Assembly (NCBI GenBank): GCA_020638875.1
Contig: JACKHS010000011.1
Span: 53,686 to 117,685, forward strand
DNA length: 64,000 nucleotides
Origin: Planctomycetota bacterium
GTDB taxonomy: Bacteria; Planctomycetota; UBA1135; GCA-002686595
Direction: 5' to 3'
Made by a program: the position numbers and the translations under genes. Below, in pieces: positions 26,766 through 37,711 of the stretch (position 1 is its first letter; the number at the start of each line of letters is the position of its first letter). The notes beneath the pieces are model-generated. The model made no database searches, had not been told where the DNA came from, and was given only the letters and a program-made list of their open reading frames with translations.

Positions 26766-29212
26766 TGCTGATCTCCTACCGCTGGCTCGAGCGCCACGTG
26801 GACCTCTCGGGGGTCACGCCGCAGCAGCTCGCCGAGGACCTCACGCTGTCGACCTGCGAGGTGGAGGGCGTCGAGGCCTTCGCGCCGCACCTCTCGGCGG
26901 TGACGGTCGGGCACGTCGTCACGCGCGAGCAGCACCCCGACGCCGACAAGCTGAGCCTGTGCACCGTCGACGTGGGCGCGGGCGAGCCGCTGCAGATCGT
27001 GTGCGGCGCGCCCAACGTGCGCGCGGGCCTCAAGGTCGCCGTCGCGACCGTCGGCACCGTGCTGCCCGGCGACTTCAAGATCAAGCGCAGCAAGATCCGC
27101 GGCGTCGAGTCGTGCGGGATGATCTGCTCGATCCGCGAGCTCGAGCTCGGCGACGAGCACGACGGCATCTGGGAGCTGCCGCAGGAGCTCGCCGTCGGCA
27201 CGGCCGTCGCGGAGGCGCTCGGCGTCGCCGACTGGGTCTTCGAGGTCGACAACAAGTCGATCACGCACCGCCCCGACCTGTGGGGCCACCGCGGCATCGC
27301 GCGCGAGCTGGCGGCGATCTACGGCCGCGAGCTGAAGCCGCTCGACACCTCGCTGCCCGCGCACGGCGACGCGCCGGGCCTGCCGGTGAAGGTCTCCGCG
27401 GGCGCGTGCGCGCGCTACGTCGGCCTCGCCGTCGACGGCGTGCAGAACGGCCCGAGCCCGCTGTGGCTGAAGCTGCTGCTGCTCGCGGTCGGCCAGCGGC
27501 CGATCGACCTGCTCGTCGACGTGTCGAACTTCGTCATGCTCGACCTCGGCCAGCCCAACCACCTGTTCGACCGCACGCGCCTCGACGCGCGCGGCATCGA
27601 GGTGCGTCTGGCGCGCGCCGGCGAGACGATCACCACGCTGGACGGCGAGGAGCGCAAGCTCTCCGACGCGGACCTCCTGATCTGCTCGGGCGATCGCCCG
27701 GTCGCGCTCGCCGGCGTGATGGGCGGCGAGGACTCGAAGGTCGAGGGCGACACCGGCCAGCTCCTGCTCGAGTGCGCGAGCTTCGACGCGGTCACGATCC
27801 GGCGCACCTCGTCACGTCTGGGCCTGCGCACCGACTCGTCGGCGCGCTTCGAGAAGAGCCTCGACCCGACGCTGCCGCTGCAGGCCGCCGGGCACCTGGT
27901 GCGCACGCTGCAGGCGCTGCAGCCGGGCGTCACGCTGCCCTCCGCGCCCGTGGAGGACGGCGACTGGAGCGACCCCGCGCACGTGCTCGAGCTGCGCGGC
28001 GCGCGCGTGCGGCGCCTGCTGGGCGTCGACCTCTCGGACGAGCGCATCGCGACGCTGCTCACGAGCCTCGACTTCGGCGTCGAGCGCGCCGGCGAGGTGC
28101 TGCGCGTGCGCGTGCCGTCGCGCCGCGCCACGAAGGACGTCACGCTCGAGCAGGACCTCGTCGAGGAGGTCGGCCGGCTCTACCGCTACGACAACGTGCC
28201 CGAGCGCGCGCTGCTGGCCGAGGTCGCGCCGCCGCCGCACGACGCGCGCCGCGAGCTGGTCACGCGCCTGCAGGACCGCCTCGCCGGCGGCGCGGCCTTC
28301 CACGAGGCGCTCTCGTACTCGTTCGTGCCCGACGCGCTGCTCGCGACGCTGGGCCTCGCCGAGCGCGAGTACGTGCGCCTGGTGAACCCGGTCGTCGACG
28401 GAGAGCGCTGCGTGCGCCGCAGCGTCGTGCCGAGCCTGCTCGCGCTGCTCGAGAAGAACCGCCGCCTGCGCGCGGACGTGCGCCTCTTCGAGCTGGGCAA
28501 GGGCTACCTCCCCGAGCGGTCCGACGCGCGCGGGCTGCCCAAGGAGGTGCACGAGCTCGCGCTGGTCTGGACGCGGCCGAAGCCGGGCCAGGACGCGCGC
28601 TTCGACGCCGGCCTGCTCGCGCAACTGCGCGGCGTGCTCGACGACCTCGTCACGGCGGTCGGCTACCCGGCGCCGAGCTGGGAGCGCCCGCCGGCCGAGC
28701 TCGCGCTCGAGCCCTGGATGCACCCCGGCCGCACGCTGGTGGGCGCGATGCGCCTGCCCGAGGCGCAGCAGTGGAGTCTGCCGATCTTCCTGTGCGAGCT
28801 CGAGCCCGGCCTGCACCGCCCGCTGGGCCTCGTGAACGAGCTGGCCGGCGAGGTCGCGATCGCGCGCGTCTCGCTGGACGCGTTGCTCGCCTGCGCCCCG
28901 CGGCCCTCGGGCTACGTGCCGCTGCCGCGCCTGCCCGGCAACAAGGTCGACGTGGCGCTCGCGCTGCCGGTCGACGTGCCCGCCGGCGACGCGCGCGCCG
29001 CGATCGAGCAGAGCGGCAAGGGCCTCGTGCGCGAGGTCGAGCTGTTCGACGTCTACCAGGGTCCGGGGCTGGCCGAGGGGCGCAAGTCGCTCGCCTACCA
29101 CGTGCTGCTGCAGTCCGACCAGAAGACCGTCAGCGACGAGGAGGCGCACAAGTTCTTCAAGCGCCTCGAGCGCGCGGTCGGCGAGCTGGGCGGGGAGCTG
29201 CGCAAGGAGTAG
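26765..29212 (+). CDS. pheT: Phenylalanyl-tRNA synthetase beta subunit
   Basis: The 815-residue beta subunit carries the tRNA-binding EMAP-like domain (about 40-150), the B3/B4 editing domain (~200-380), B5 (DNA-binding-like, ~400-470), the catalytic-like core, and a C-terminal anticodon-binding FDX-ACB domain ending in GLAEGRKSLAYHVLLQ. The start MLISYRWLERHV is standard. Its last 56 nt overlap the convergent epimerase gene. Confidence 0.96.
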   Translation: MLISYRWLERHVDLSGVTPQQLAEDLTLSTCEVEGVEAFAPHLSAVTVGHVVTREQHPDADKLSLCTVDVGAGEPLQIVCGAPNVRAGLKVAVATVGTVLPGDFKIKRSKIRGVESCGMICSIRELELGDEHDGIWELPQELAVGTAVAEALGVADWVFEVDNKSITHRPDLWGHRGIARELAAIYGRELKPLDTSLPAHGDAPGLPVKVSAGACARYVGLAVDGVQNGPSPLWLKLLLLAVGQRPIDLLVDVSNFVMLDLGQPNHLFDRTRLDARGIEVRLARAGETITTLDGEERKLSDADLLICSGDRPVALAGVMGGEDSKVEGDTGQLLLECASFDAVTIRRTSSRLGLRTDSSARFEKSLDPTLPLQAAGHLVRTLQALQPGVTLPSAPVEDGDWSDPAHVLELRGARVRRLLGVDLSDERIATLLTSLDFGVERAGEVLRVRVPSRRATKDVTLEQDLVEEVGRLYRYDNVPERALLAEVAPPPHDARRELVTRLQDRLAGGAAFHEALSYSFVPDALLATLGLAEREYVRLVNPVVDGERCVRRSVVPSLLALLEKNRRLRADVRLFELGKGYLPERSDARGLPKEVHELALVWTRPKPGQDARFDAGLLAQLRGVLDDLVTAVGYPAPSWERPPAELALEPWMHPGRTLVGAMRLPEAQQWSLPIFLCELEPGLHRPLGLVNELAGEVAIARVSLDALLACAPRPSGYVPLPRLPGNKVDVALALPVDVPAGDARAAIEQSGKGLVREVELFDVYQGPGLAEGRKSLAYHVLLQSDQKTVSDEEAHKFFKRLERAVGELGGELRKE

Positions 29213-30200
29213 CGTCGTCCGCGGGCGCGCGCGGCGGGCCCGCGTCGCCCGCGCTGCGCCGCAGGATCTCCGCGAGCGGACGGACGCGGTAGCCGAGCTC
29301 CGCCTCGGCCTTCGCGCTCGTGTACCAGCCCCGGTACGCGAGGCCGCGCAGCAGCTCGGGCGTCCAGCCCGGGCGCGTGAGCCGCAGCGCGTCGAGCACC
29401 TCGGTCGCGCCGCGCAGCAGCGCGAGCGTGCGCCGCGACGTGACGCGCCGCGGGGCGCGGCCGCCGAAGCGCGCGTGCAGCGCGGCGTACAGCTCGGCGT
29501 AGCCGAGGTTGTGCCCCGCGAGGACGTAGCGCTCGCCGGGGCGCCCGCGCCGCAGCGCGGCGACGATCGCGTCGGCCGCGTCGCGCACGTCGGTGACCGA
29601 CAGGCCGCCGGGCGGCGTCCAGCGCAGGCGGCCGGAGAGGTGCGCCGCGACCAGGCCGCTCGGGCCCGGGCGATCGAGGCGCGGGCCGAGGAGCGCGGCG
29701 GGGTTGACGACGACGACGGGCAGGCCGCGCGCGGCCGCGGCGAGCGCGCGCTCCTCGCCCTGGCGCGTGGAGAGCGCGTAGTGCACGCGTGCGAACTCGG
29801 GCGCCCACGCGGCGCGCTCGTCGAGCAGCGCGCCGTCGCACGTCGCGCCGACGGCTGCCACCGACGACACGTGCACCACGCGCGCGACGCCCTGCTTGCG
29901 CGCGGCGCGCAGCAGCGCCGCGGTGCCCTCGACGTTCACGCGGCGCTGCGCGGCGCGATCGCGCGACCAGTAGCCCAGCCGGCCCGCGGCGTGCACGACG
30001 CCCTCGACGCCGCGGCAGGCGGCCTTGAGCGAGCGCTCGTCGAGCAGGTCGCCGCGCGCGAAGGCGACGCCCTCGCGTTCGAGGTGGGCCGCGGGGCGGT
30101 CGGAGTGCAGCAGCGCGCGGACGCGGTGACCCGCGTCGACGAGGGCGTGGACGACGTGCGCGCCGAGGAAGCCGGTGGCGCCGGTGACGAGGACGTGCAT
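29157..30200 (-). CDS. NAD(P)-dependent epimerase/reductase, extended SDR, lacking the usual catalytic Lys
   Basis: The 347-residue protein has the SDR nucleotide-binding motif VTGATGFLGAHVV, the HAAGRLGYW segment and the VSSVAAVG strand. At the YxxxK catalytic site it reads YALSTRQ: the tyrosine is kept but lysine is replaced by threonine, with Arg next. It resembles dihydroflavonol-reductase/HpnA-like sugar epimerases. The last ~35 residues are Pro/Arg/Ala-rich and partly antisense to pheT, so the true end may be functional only to ~residue 310. It is divergent from the radical SAM gene at 30358. The substrate is unknown. Confidence 0.78.
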   Translation of the reverse strand: MHVLVTGATGFLGAHVVHALVDAGHRVRALLHSDRPAAHLEREGVAFARGDLLDERSLKAACRGVEGVVHAAGRLGYWSRDRAAQRRVNVEGTAALLRAARKQGVARVVHVSSVAAVGATCDGALLDERAAWAPEFARVHYALSTRQGEERALAAAARGLPVVVVNPAALLGPRLDRPGPSGLVAAHLSGRLRWTPPGGLSVTDVRDAADAIVAALRRGRPGERYVLAGHNLGYAELYAALHARFGGRAPRRVTSRRTLALLRGATEVLDALRLTRPGWTPELLRGLAYRGWYTSAKAEAELGYRVRPLAEILRRSAGDAGPPRAPADDATPCAAPRPARRPRARGA

Positions 30201-30357
30201 GGGCGGGGCGGTGGGGCAAGGACAGCGTCCCGTGGCCGCCGCCGCGGTTCTCGGGCGCGATTCCCGGGAATCTCCGCCCGGAAGTCCGGGCCGCGGCCAC
30301 CTCGCCCCGTCGGCCGCGCGCGGCGGTCGGCGCCTCGAACGCCCGCCCACGCCGATC

Positions 30358-31485
30358 ATGATCCCCGCTCCGCTGCGCGACGTCGTCCGCCGCAACCTGC
30401 TGCTCGAACGCCTCGTCACTCGCGCGCGCACGCTGCGCACCGCCCGCCGTCACCCCGAGGGCCTCGCCCCGCCCGCGCCGCGGCGCGTGATCGTCGAGCC
30501 GACCAACGCGTGCAACCTCGCGTGCGTCTACTGCGGCAACAAGGACATGCTGCGCCCGGCGACCTACCTCGACCTCGGCGTCTACGAGCGGCTGCTCGAC
30601 GAGATGGTCGAGCACGGCGTGCCGCGGCTGACGCTGCACACGATCGGCGAGCCGACCATGCACCCCCAGATCGCGCGCATGATCGAGCTGGCCGTCGAGC
30701 GCGACCGCTGCGTGATCATGAGCACGAACGGCACGCTGCTGACCGAGGAGCTCGCGCGCGCGATCGTCCGCGCGGCCCCGGACGTGGTGAACGTCTCCGT
30801 CGACTCGGCCGACCCGGACGTGATGAAGGTCCTGCGCCCCGGCCTGCAGCTCGACGCGCTCGTCGAGAACCTGCGCCGCTTCCGCCGGATCCGCGACGAG
30901 GAGGGCCGCGCGCGCGGCGGTTCGGCCGGCGCGCTGAAGCTCCCGACCATCAGCGTCACGTGCGTGCTCACGCGCTTCTTCACGCGCGCGGCGGAGCGCG
31001 AGTTCTTCGCCACGTTCGGCGAGCTGGCCGACGACTTCGACTTCCACCTCGCCAACAACCACGGCGACTACGTGCATGAGGACCCCAGCGCGCCGCGGCA
31101 CAAGCTGCCCCAGGCCCTGCGCGATCGCATCTACGGCGCGGTGCGCTCGCCCTGCCACTTCCCGTGGGACGCGCTCTACCTGCTCAGCGACGGCTCGATG
31201 TCGGTCTGCCGCTTCGACTTCGACGCGCGCGTGACGGTCGGGCGCTACCCGGACAGCTCGCTCCTCGAACTCTGGAACTCCGACGCCATGCGCTCCCTGC
31301 GCCGCGCGCACATGGCCTTCGACTTCCGCGACTGGGAGCAGTGCCGCGACTGCACGGCGACCTACTACTCCAGCCGGTCCGAGCACGTGGCCACCACGCG
31401 CCGCATCAAGGCGCGCAACGGCTTCGTCGCGCGGCGCACGGCGTGGCTGGCGGAGGACCCCAACCGGATCGCGGAGGCCCGCTGA
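30358..31485 (+). CDS. Radical SAM protein with SPASM-type C-terminus
   Basis: The 375-residue enzyme has the CNLACVYC [4Fe-4S] site binding S-adenosylmethionine, the GEPTMHP and STNGTLL motifs of the barrel, and a C-terminal cysteine set (SPCHFPW, SVCRF, EQCRDC) typical of SPASM/twitch auxiliary clusters. Such proteins modify peptides, sugars or cofactors. No peptide substrate gene is seen nearby; the neighbours are an SDR epimerase and a B12-binding radical SAM protein, so a sugar or lipid substrate is more likely. The ATG starts just before the N-terminal basic helix. Confidence 0.85.
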   Translation: MIPAPLRDVVRRNLLLERLVTRARTLRTARRHPEGLAPPAPRRVIVEPTNACNLACVYCGNKDMLRPATYLDLGVYERLLDEMVEHGVPRLTLHTIGEPTMHPQIARMIELAVERDRCVIMSTNGTLLTEELARAIVRAAPDVVNVSVDSADPDVMKVLRPGLQLDALVENLRRFRRIRDEEGRARGGSAGALKLPTISVTCVLTRFFTRAAEREFFATFGELADDFDFHLANNHGDYVHEDPSAPRHKLPQALRDRIYGAVRSPCHFPWDALYLLSDGSMSVCRFDFDARVTVGRYPDSSLLELWNSDAMRSLRRAHMAFDFRDWEQCRDCTATYYSSRSEHVATTRRIKARNGFVARRTAWLAEDPNRIAEAR

Positions 31486-31521
31486 GGGACGGCAGCGGTG
31501 GGCGCGGCGCGGAGGGGGGAG

Positions 31522-31527
31522 TAGAAT
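31522..31527 (+). promoter_or_regulatory. Possible -10 element (TAGAAT) before the B12 radical SAM gene
   Basis: TAGAAT lies 83 nt upstream of the GTG at 31610 and fits the recurrent TAnnnT pattern; no -35 is clear. Confidence 0.3.
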
Positions 31528-31609
31528 TCCTCCGCGGCCGGGCCCAGGAGGCGCGGTCGCGCTCAGGCGCGGCCCCCGCCGGCGCCGATGCACCTCGCGC
31601 CGCCGCCCC

Positions 31610-33016
31610 GTGAAGATCGTCCTCGTCAATCCGCCCAGCCCGCCCGAGTACCGCGTCAGCCGCGGGCTGATGGGGGGCTTCGGCATGGCCGTGAACCCCG
31701 GCCTGCTCTACCCGCCGATCGAGCTGGCGCACGTCGCCAGCGTGCTCGAGGCGGAGGGGTACGAGGTCGTGATCCACGACGCGGACGCGCGCGGGCTCGA
31801 CGTCGCGGGCTCGCGCGCCGCCATCGTGGCCGCGCGGCCGGCGCTGGTGGTGCTGGACTCCTCGAGCACCTCGTTGTCGCAGGACCTCGCGCTCGCGCGC
31901 GGCGTGCGCGAGGCGCTCGGCGTGCCGGTCGGCATCCTCGGCTCGCAGGTGACCTACACGCCGGCCGAGGTCTTCGAGTCGGGCGCCGTCGACTTCGTCG
32001 TGCGCGGCGAACCCGAGCACACCGTGCGCGACGTGGCGCGCCGCGTCGCCGCCGGCGAGGACCTCGCGGGCGTCGAGGGCACGAGCTGGACGCGGCCCGA
32101 CGGCGAGGTCGTGCACGAGCCCGAGCGCGAGAAGATCCGCGACCTCGACGCGCTGCCGCTGCCCGCGCGGCATCTGCTCGACAACCAGGCCTACCACTTC
32201 CCGGGCCTCGACGGTCCGGTGACGACGGTCAAGTCCTCGCGCGGCTGTCCGCTCGACTGCTCGTTCTGCGGCTACACGCTCGCGCAGGGCGTGCGCTTCC
32301 GCTTCCGCTCGCCCGAGCACGTGATCGCCGAGCTGGTGGACCTGCACCGCAACCACGGCCTGCGCCACGTCGTCTTCCGCGACCCGATCTTCACCACGCG
32401 CGCCTCGCGCGTGCGCGAGATCTGCGAGGGCATCCTGCGCGAGGGCCTCGACCTCGAGTGGCAGTGCGAGACGGCCGTGAAGGTGCTCGACCGCGAGCTG
32501 CTCGAGGTGATGGCGCGCGCGGGCTGCAAGCACATCTCGATGGGCGTCGAGTCGGGCAACGCCGAGATCCAGAAGAAGCACTGCGGCGCGAAGCTGCTCG
32601 ACCACGACCACGCCGCGCGCGTCTTCCAGGCCTGCCGCGACTTCGGCATCGAGACGCGCGCCTTCTGCATGATCGGCTTCCCCGAGGAGACCGAGGCGAT
32701 GGTGGACGAGACGCTGCGCCTCGTCGAGCGCCTCGACCCCGACCAGGTGCAGTTCTGCGCCGTGACCGCCTACCCCGGCACGCCGCTCTACAAGATGCTC
32801 GCCGGCACGCGCGAGTTCGACTACGCGGTCATGACGGGCTTCACCGCGCTCGAGGGCAACGAGCACATGAGCAAGGAGGCGATCGAGGCCAAGATCCGCG
32901 AGGCCTACCGCTCGTTCTACCTGCGCCCGCGCCGCATCGCGCGCGAGCTGGCGCACCCGCGCCAACTGCTCGGCAAGGTCTCGCGCTACTTCACGCTCTT
33001 CAAGCGGCGCGCGTAG
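31610..33016 (+). CDS. B12-binding-domain radical SAM protein
   Basis: The 468-residue protein has an N-terminal cobalamin-binding-like domain (about 1-150, KIVLVNPPSPPEYRV start) and a radical SAM barrel from ~205 with RGCPLDCSFCGYTL. Further family features are GVESGNAEIQKKH and CMIGFPEETEAM. Members include methyltransferases and ring-forming enzymes of lipid, antibiotic and tetrapyrrole pathways. The start is GTG at the conserved N-terminus, 124 nt after the SPASM gene. Substrate cannot be assigned; a hopanoid role (HpnJ/HpnP class) is possible but no hopanoid gene lies here. Confidence 0.85.
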   Translation: MKIVLVNPPSPPEYRVSRGLMGGFGMAVNPGLLYPPIELAHVASVLEAEGYEVVIHDADARGLDVAGSRAAIVAARPALVVLDSSSTSLSQDLALARGVREALGVPVGILGSQVTYTPAEVFESGAVDFVVRGEPEHTVRDVARRVAAGEDLAGVEGTSWTRPDGEVVHEPEREKIRDLDALPLPARHLLDNQAYHFPGLDGPVTTVKSSRGCPLDCSFCGYTLAQGVRFRFRSPEHVIAELVDLHRNHGLRHVVFRDPIFTTRASRVREICEGILREGLDLEWQCETAVKVLDRELLEVMARAGCKHISMGVESGNAEIQKKHCGAKLLDHDHAARVFQACRDFGIETRAFCMIGFPEETEAMVDETLRLVERLDPDQVQFCAVTAYPGTPLYKMLAGTREFDYAVMTGFTALEGNEHMSKEAIEAKIREAYRSFYLRPRRIARELAHPRQLLGKVSRYFTLFKRRA

Positions 33017-33111
33017 AGCGCACGCCGCGCGAGCGGGAGCGCACGCGCGCGGCGCGTGCAGGCGGGCGGGGGGCGTGTCGCGCGGCGGCACCCGACTTGC
33101 TCGCGGCGCGC

Positions 33112-33756
33112 ATGACCTGCCGAACGATCTCGGTCGTCCTCGCCCTCGCTGCCCTCGGCGCCTGTTCCGATGACGAGCCCGCGCCCGCGCCGGCTGCGGA
33201 GGGCCTGACGACGCTGTGGGCGTGCGACGCGCTCTACGAGTGGGAGCGCCCCGAGACGCTCGACTGGGTCGCGGGCGGCGGCGGCTTCGAGCTGGCCGCC
33301 TGGTTCGACGAGGGGAGCGAGTCGATGTGCTGCCTCGTGCGCAACGGGAGCGCCGAGCCGCAGTGGTGCGCGGATCCTTCGTGCCTGCCATACCTGTGCG
33401 ACGTCTCGTGGCGGCGCGTCGATGGCGGAGACTGGTCGCCGGTGCCGCGGGGGCCCGGGGTGCTCGGCTGCATCGTCTCCGTCGAGGTGCCGGCGGGAGC
33501 CGAGGTGACCTCCCGGCTGTCCTCGCTGCTCGCGGGCCCCCCGGGACGCTCCGCGACCCCCCGCACGCATTCGGAGGCGACGTTCCTCCTCCCGCTGACC
33601 TTGCCCGCGTGGGGTCCGTTGGACTCCGATCTCCCGACTCCGGTGCCGCGAGGCGAGCCGCTCGAGGTTCGCGTTCGAGCTCCCGGCCTCCATGGAGGAA
33701 AGGGCCTGGGCACCTTCCCGCTCGTCCGCTGCGTCCTCCCGCAGCCGCCGCGCTGA
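33112..33756 (+). CDS. Predicted lipoprotein, unknown function
   Basis: The 214-residue protein has a signal peptide with lipobox LGAC (Cys18). The mature part is Cys-rich (CDALY, MCCLV, WCADPSC, YLCDVSW), suggesting disulfide bonds outside the cytoplasm, and ends with a segment rich in beta-strand residues. I recognise no family. It ends 3 bp from the stop of the small convergent gene. Confidence 0.65.
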   Translation: MTCRTISVVLALAALGACSDDEPAPAPAAEGLTTLWACDALYEWERPETLDWVAGGGGFELAAWFDEGSESMCCLVRNGSAEPQWCADPSCLPYLCDVSWRRVDGGDWSPVPRGPGVLGCIVSVEVPAGAEVTSRLSSLLAGPPGRSATPRTHSEATFLLPLTLPAWGPLDSDLPTPVPRGEPLEVRVRAPGLHGGKGLGTFPLVRCVLPQPPR

Positions 33757-33759
33757 ACC

Positions 33760-33960
33760 TCAGCCGCGCTCGCCGTCGCCGTGCGCCTCGCGGGCGCTCG
33801 GCTGGCCGGGGGCGGCCGGCGCGAAGCCGCGCTCGGCCAGGTTGATCCACTCGCGCTCCCCCGTGTCCGGGAACCAGACCTGGACCCAGGAGTTCCAGCG
33901 GTCGACGACCAGGGCGCGGGCGGTGGCGGGGGGATCGAGCGTGGCGGGCATCCGGTTCAT
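33760..33960 (-). CDS. Small hypothetical protein
   Basis: This 66-residue protein has the core RWNSWVQVWFPDTGEREWINLAERGF (shown here as one motif at residues ~21-46), rich in Trp and with an SH3-like strand pattern. Every third base but a few is G or C, which supports true coding. It is separated by ~200 bp from the upstream carboxypeptidase gene on the same strand. Function unknown. Confidence 0.6.
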   Translation of the reverse strand: MNRMPATLDPPATARALVVDRWNSWVQVWFPDTGEREWINLAERGFAPAAPGQPSAREAHGDGERG

Positions 33961-34166
33961 GGCGGAGCGAGTCCGAGGACGGCGCCGCCGGCGGGGCAGG
34001 GGATCTGGAGAAACGGGCGGGGGGAGCGCCGCGGGGCGCGCGCCGCGCGGAGGGGCGCGCGGGCTTCCTCTGCCCATCGGCGCCGCGCGAGGGCAGCGGA
34101 CCGCATTCCAGGTCCGCCGGCCGCCGATTCCCGGCGCGGGGAGCCTCCCGGAAGCGGGACGCGCGC

Positions 34167-35666
34167 TCAGCGCGCGCCGGCGGCCTCGCGCACGAAGGCC
34201 GCGAGCTGCTCGCGCAGCGCGGCGCGCGAGGGCTCGTGCACGTACATCATGTGCCCCGACTCGAAGTAGCCCATGCGCACGTGCCCGCGCAGCGCCGGCT
34301 CGAGGCCGAGGTGGTCGAAGGTGTAGCGCGTGGCGAAGTACGGCGTCGCGAGGTCGTGGTAGCCGTTGGCGACGTAGACGAGCAGCGCGGGGTTCTTGGT
34401 CATCGCCTCGCGCAGGCGCGGCGCGACGTCGACGTAGGCGTTCTCGAACTCGGCGAAGCTCCAGGGGTGCACGCGCCCGGTGAGGATCTCGTACGGCAGG
34501 TCCGACTCGAAGCCGAGCTCGCGCCGCACGTAGTCGTTGAGCGTCGCGGTGTACGGGCCCTGGATCGCCGCGTAGCTCGGGTCGTACTCGTACGACTCGC
34601 CCGCGGCGTCGGCGTCGCGGCCGGTGAAGCGCGAGTCGAGGCGGCCGACGGTCACGCGCTCGTCGCGGCGCAGCTGCTTCGTGAAGCGGTCGATGCGCAG
34701 GCGCAGGTTGCACGCGAGCACCCACTCCGCGTCGACGCCGGTGTAGCGCGCGACGCGCGCCGCGACCTCCGCGCGCTCGGTGTCGGAGAGCCGGTCGCCG
34801 AGCGCGAGCGCGTGCGCGTAGTCGCCCAGCGCGAAGCGCTCCACTTCGTCGAGCGTCGCGACGAGGTCGCGCGACAGCTCCGCGTCGAGGCGGCCGTGGT
34901 AGTACGCCGTCGCGGTGTACGTCGGCAGGAAGAGCTCGTACGGCAGGTCGTTGCCCGGCTCGAAGCGCGCCGTCTGGAAGTTCAGGATCGACGACACGAG
35001 CACGATGCCGTTCAGGTACATGCCGTGGTGGTCCTGCAGCTCCTGCGCGAGGCCCGCGGCGCGCGTCGTGCCGTAGCTCTCGCCGGCGAGCAGCTTGGGC
35101 GAGCTCCAGCGCTCCTCGCGCGTCGTGTAGAGGCGGATGAACTCGGCCACCCAGGCGATGTCCTCCGACAGGCCGTGGAACTGCTCGCGCGCCTCGCCCT
35201 CGGCCGGCCGGCTGTAGCCGGTCATGACCGGGTCGACGAAGACGAGGTCGGTGACGTCGAGCAGCGAGGCCTCGTTCGGCACGAGCTTCCACGGCGGCGG
35301 CAGCAGCGCGCCCGCGTCGCCCATGTCGACGCGCTTGGGCCCGAACGCGCCCAGGTGCAGCCACACCGACGACGAGCCCGGCCCGCCGTTGAAGCAGAAG
35401 GTCAGCGGGCGCGTCGCGGGGTCCTCGACGCCGTCGCGCGTGTAGGCGACGTAGAAGATCGTCGCCTTGGCGGCGCCCTCCTCGGTGCGCAGCACGTACT
35501 CGCCGGCGGTCGACGTGTAGCCGAACGTCTCGCCGCCGAGCGTGGCCTGGAAGCTGCGCTCGACGGCCTGGTCCTGCGGCTCCGCGGCGTCGGCGGCGGC
35601 GGGCGGGGCGGGCTCCTGCGTCGGCAGGCAGGGGAGGAGCGCGAGGAGCAGGGCGGTGTGCAGCAT
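34167..35666 (-). CDS. Secreted serine carboxypeptidase, family S10
   Basis: The 499-residue protein has an N-terminal signal peptide (MLHTALLLALLPCLPTQEP). It is an alpha/beta hydrolase with NGGPGSSS at ~93-100, the nucleophile Ser197 in GESYGTT, Asp in YVANGYHDLATPYF and His in SGHMMYVHEP. S10 enzymes cleave C-terminal residues at acidic pH; bacterial members are exported and scavenge peptides. The divergent neighbour is acetyl-CoA synthetase, with facing TAnnnT elements about 20 bp apart. All catalytic residues are present. Confidence 0.9.
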   Translation of the reverse strand: MLHTALLLALLPCLPTQEPAPPAAADAAEPQDQAVERSFQATLGGETFGYTSTAGEYVLRTEEGAAKATIFYVAYTRDGVEDPATRPLTFCFNGGPGSSSVWLHLGAFGPKRVDMGDAGALLPPPWKLVPNEASLLDVTDLVFVDPVMTGYSRPAEGEAREQFHGLSEDIAWVAEFIRLYTTREERWSSPKLLAGESYGTTRAAGLAQELQDHHGMYLNGIVLVSSILNFQTARFEPGNDLPYELFLPTYTATAYYHGRLDAELSRDLVATLDEVERFALGDYAHALALGDRLSDTERAEVAARVARYTGVDAEWVLACNLRLRIDRFTKQLRRDERVTVGRLDSRFTGRDADAAGESYEYDPSYAAIQGPYTATLNDYVRRELGFESDLPYEILTGRVHPWSFAEFENAYVDVAPRLREAMTKNPALLVYVANGYHDLATPYFATRYTFDHLGLEPALRGHVRMGYFESGHMMYVHEPSRAALREQLAAFVREAAGAR

Positions 35667-35695
35667 GGCGTCGGGTGGGGCGTGGGGTCGCCGCG

Positions 35696-35727
35696 ATCCT
35701 AGCGAGGGGCACCTCGGACGCTACACT
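35696..35727. promoter_or_regulatory. Divergent pair of possible -10 elements (S10 peptidase / acsA)
   Basis: On the minus strand TAGGAT (complement of 35696-35701) lies 30 nt before the S10 ATG. On the plus strand TACACT at 35722-35727 lies 38 nt before the acsA ATG. Both follow the window-wide pattern; -35 boxes are not clear. Confidence 0.4.
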
Positions 35728-35764
35728 CCCTCCCGCGAAGGCCCCGAACCCCCGCCCGGTACCC

Positions 35765-37707
<1,943 letters not shown>

Positions 37708-37711
<4 letters not shown>

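Noticed and set aside
29157..33016. Hopanoid biosynthesis cluster (HpnA/HpnH/HpnJ-like)
   Set aside because: The three proteins only share superfamily features; no squalene-hopene cyclase or other hpn gene is present and HpnH-specific sequence is not seen.
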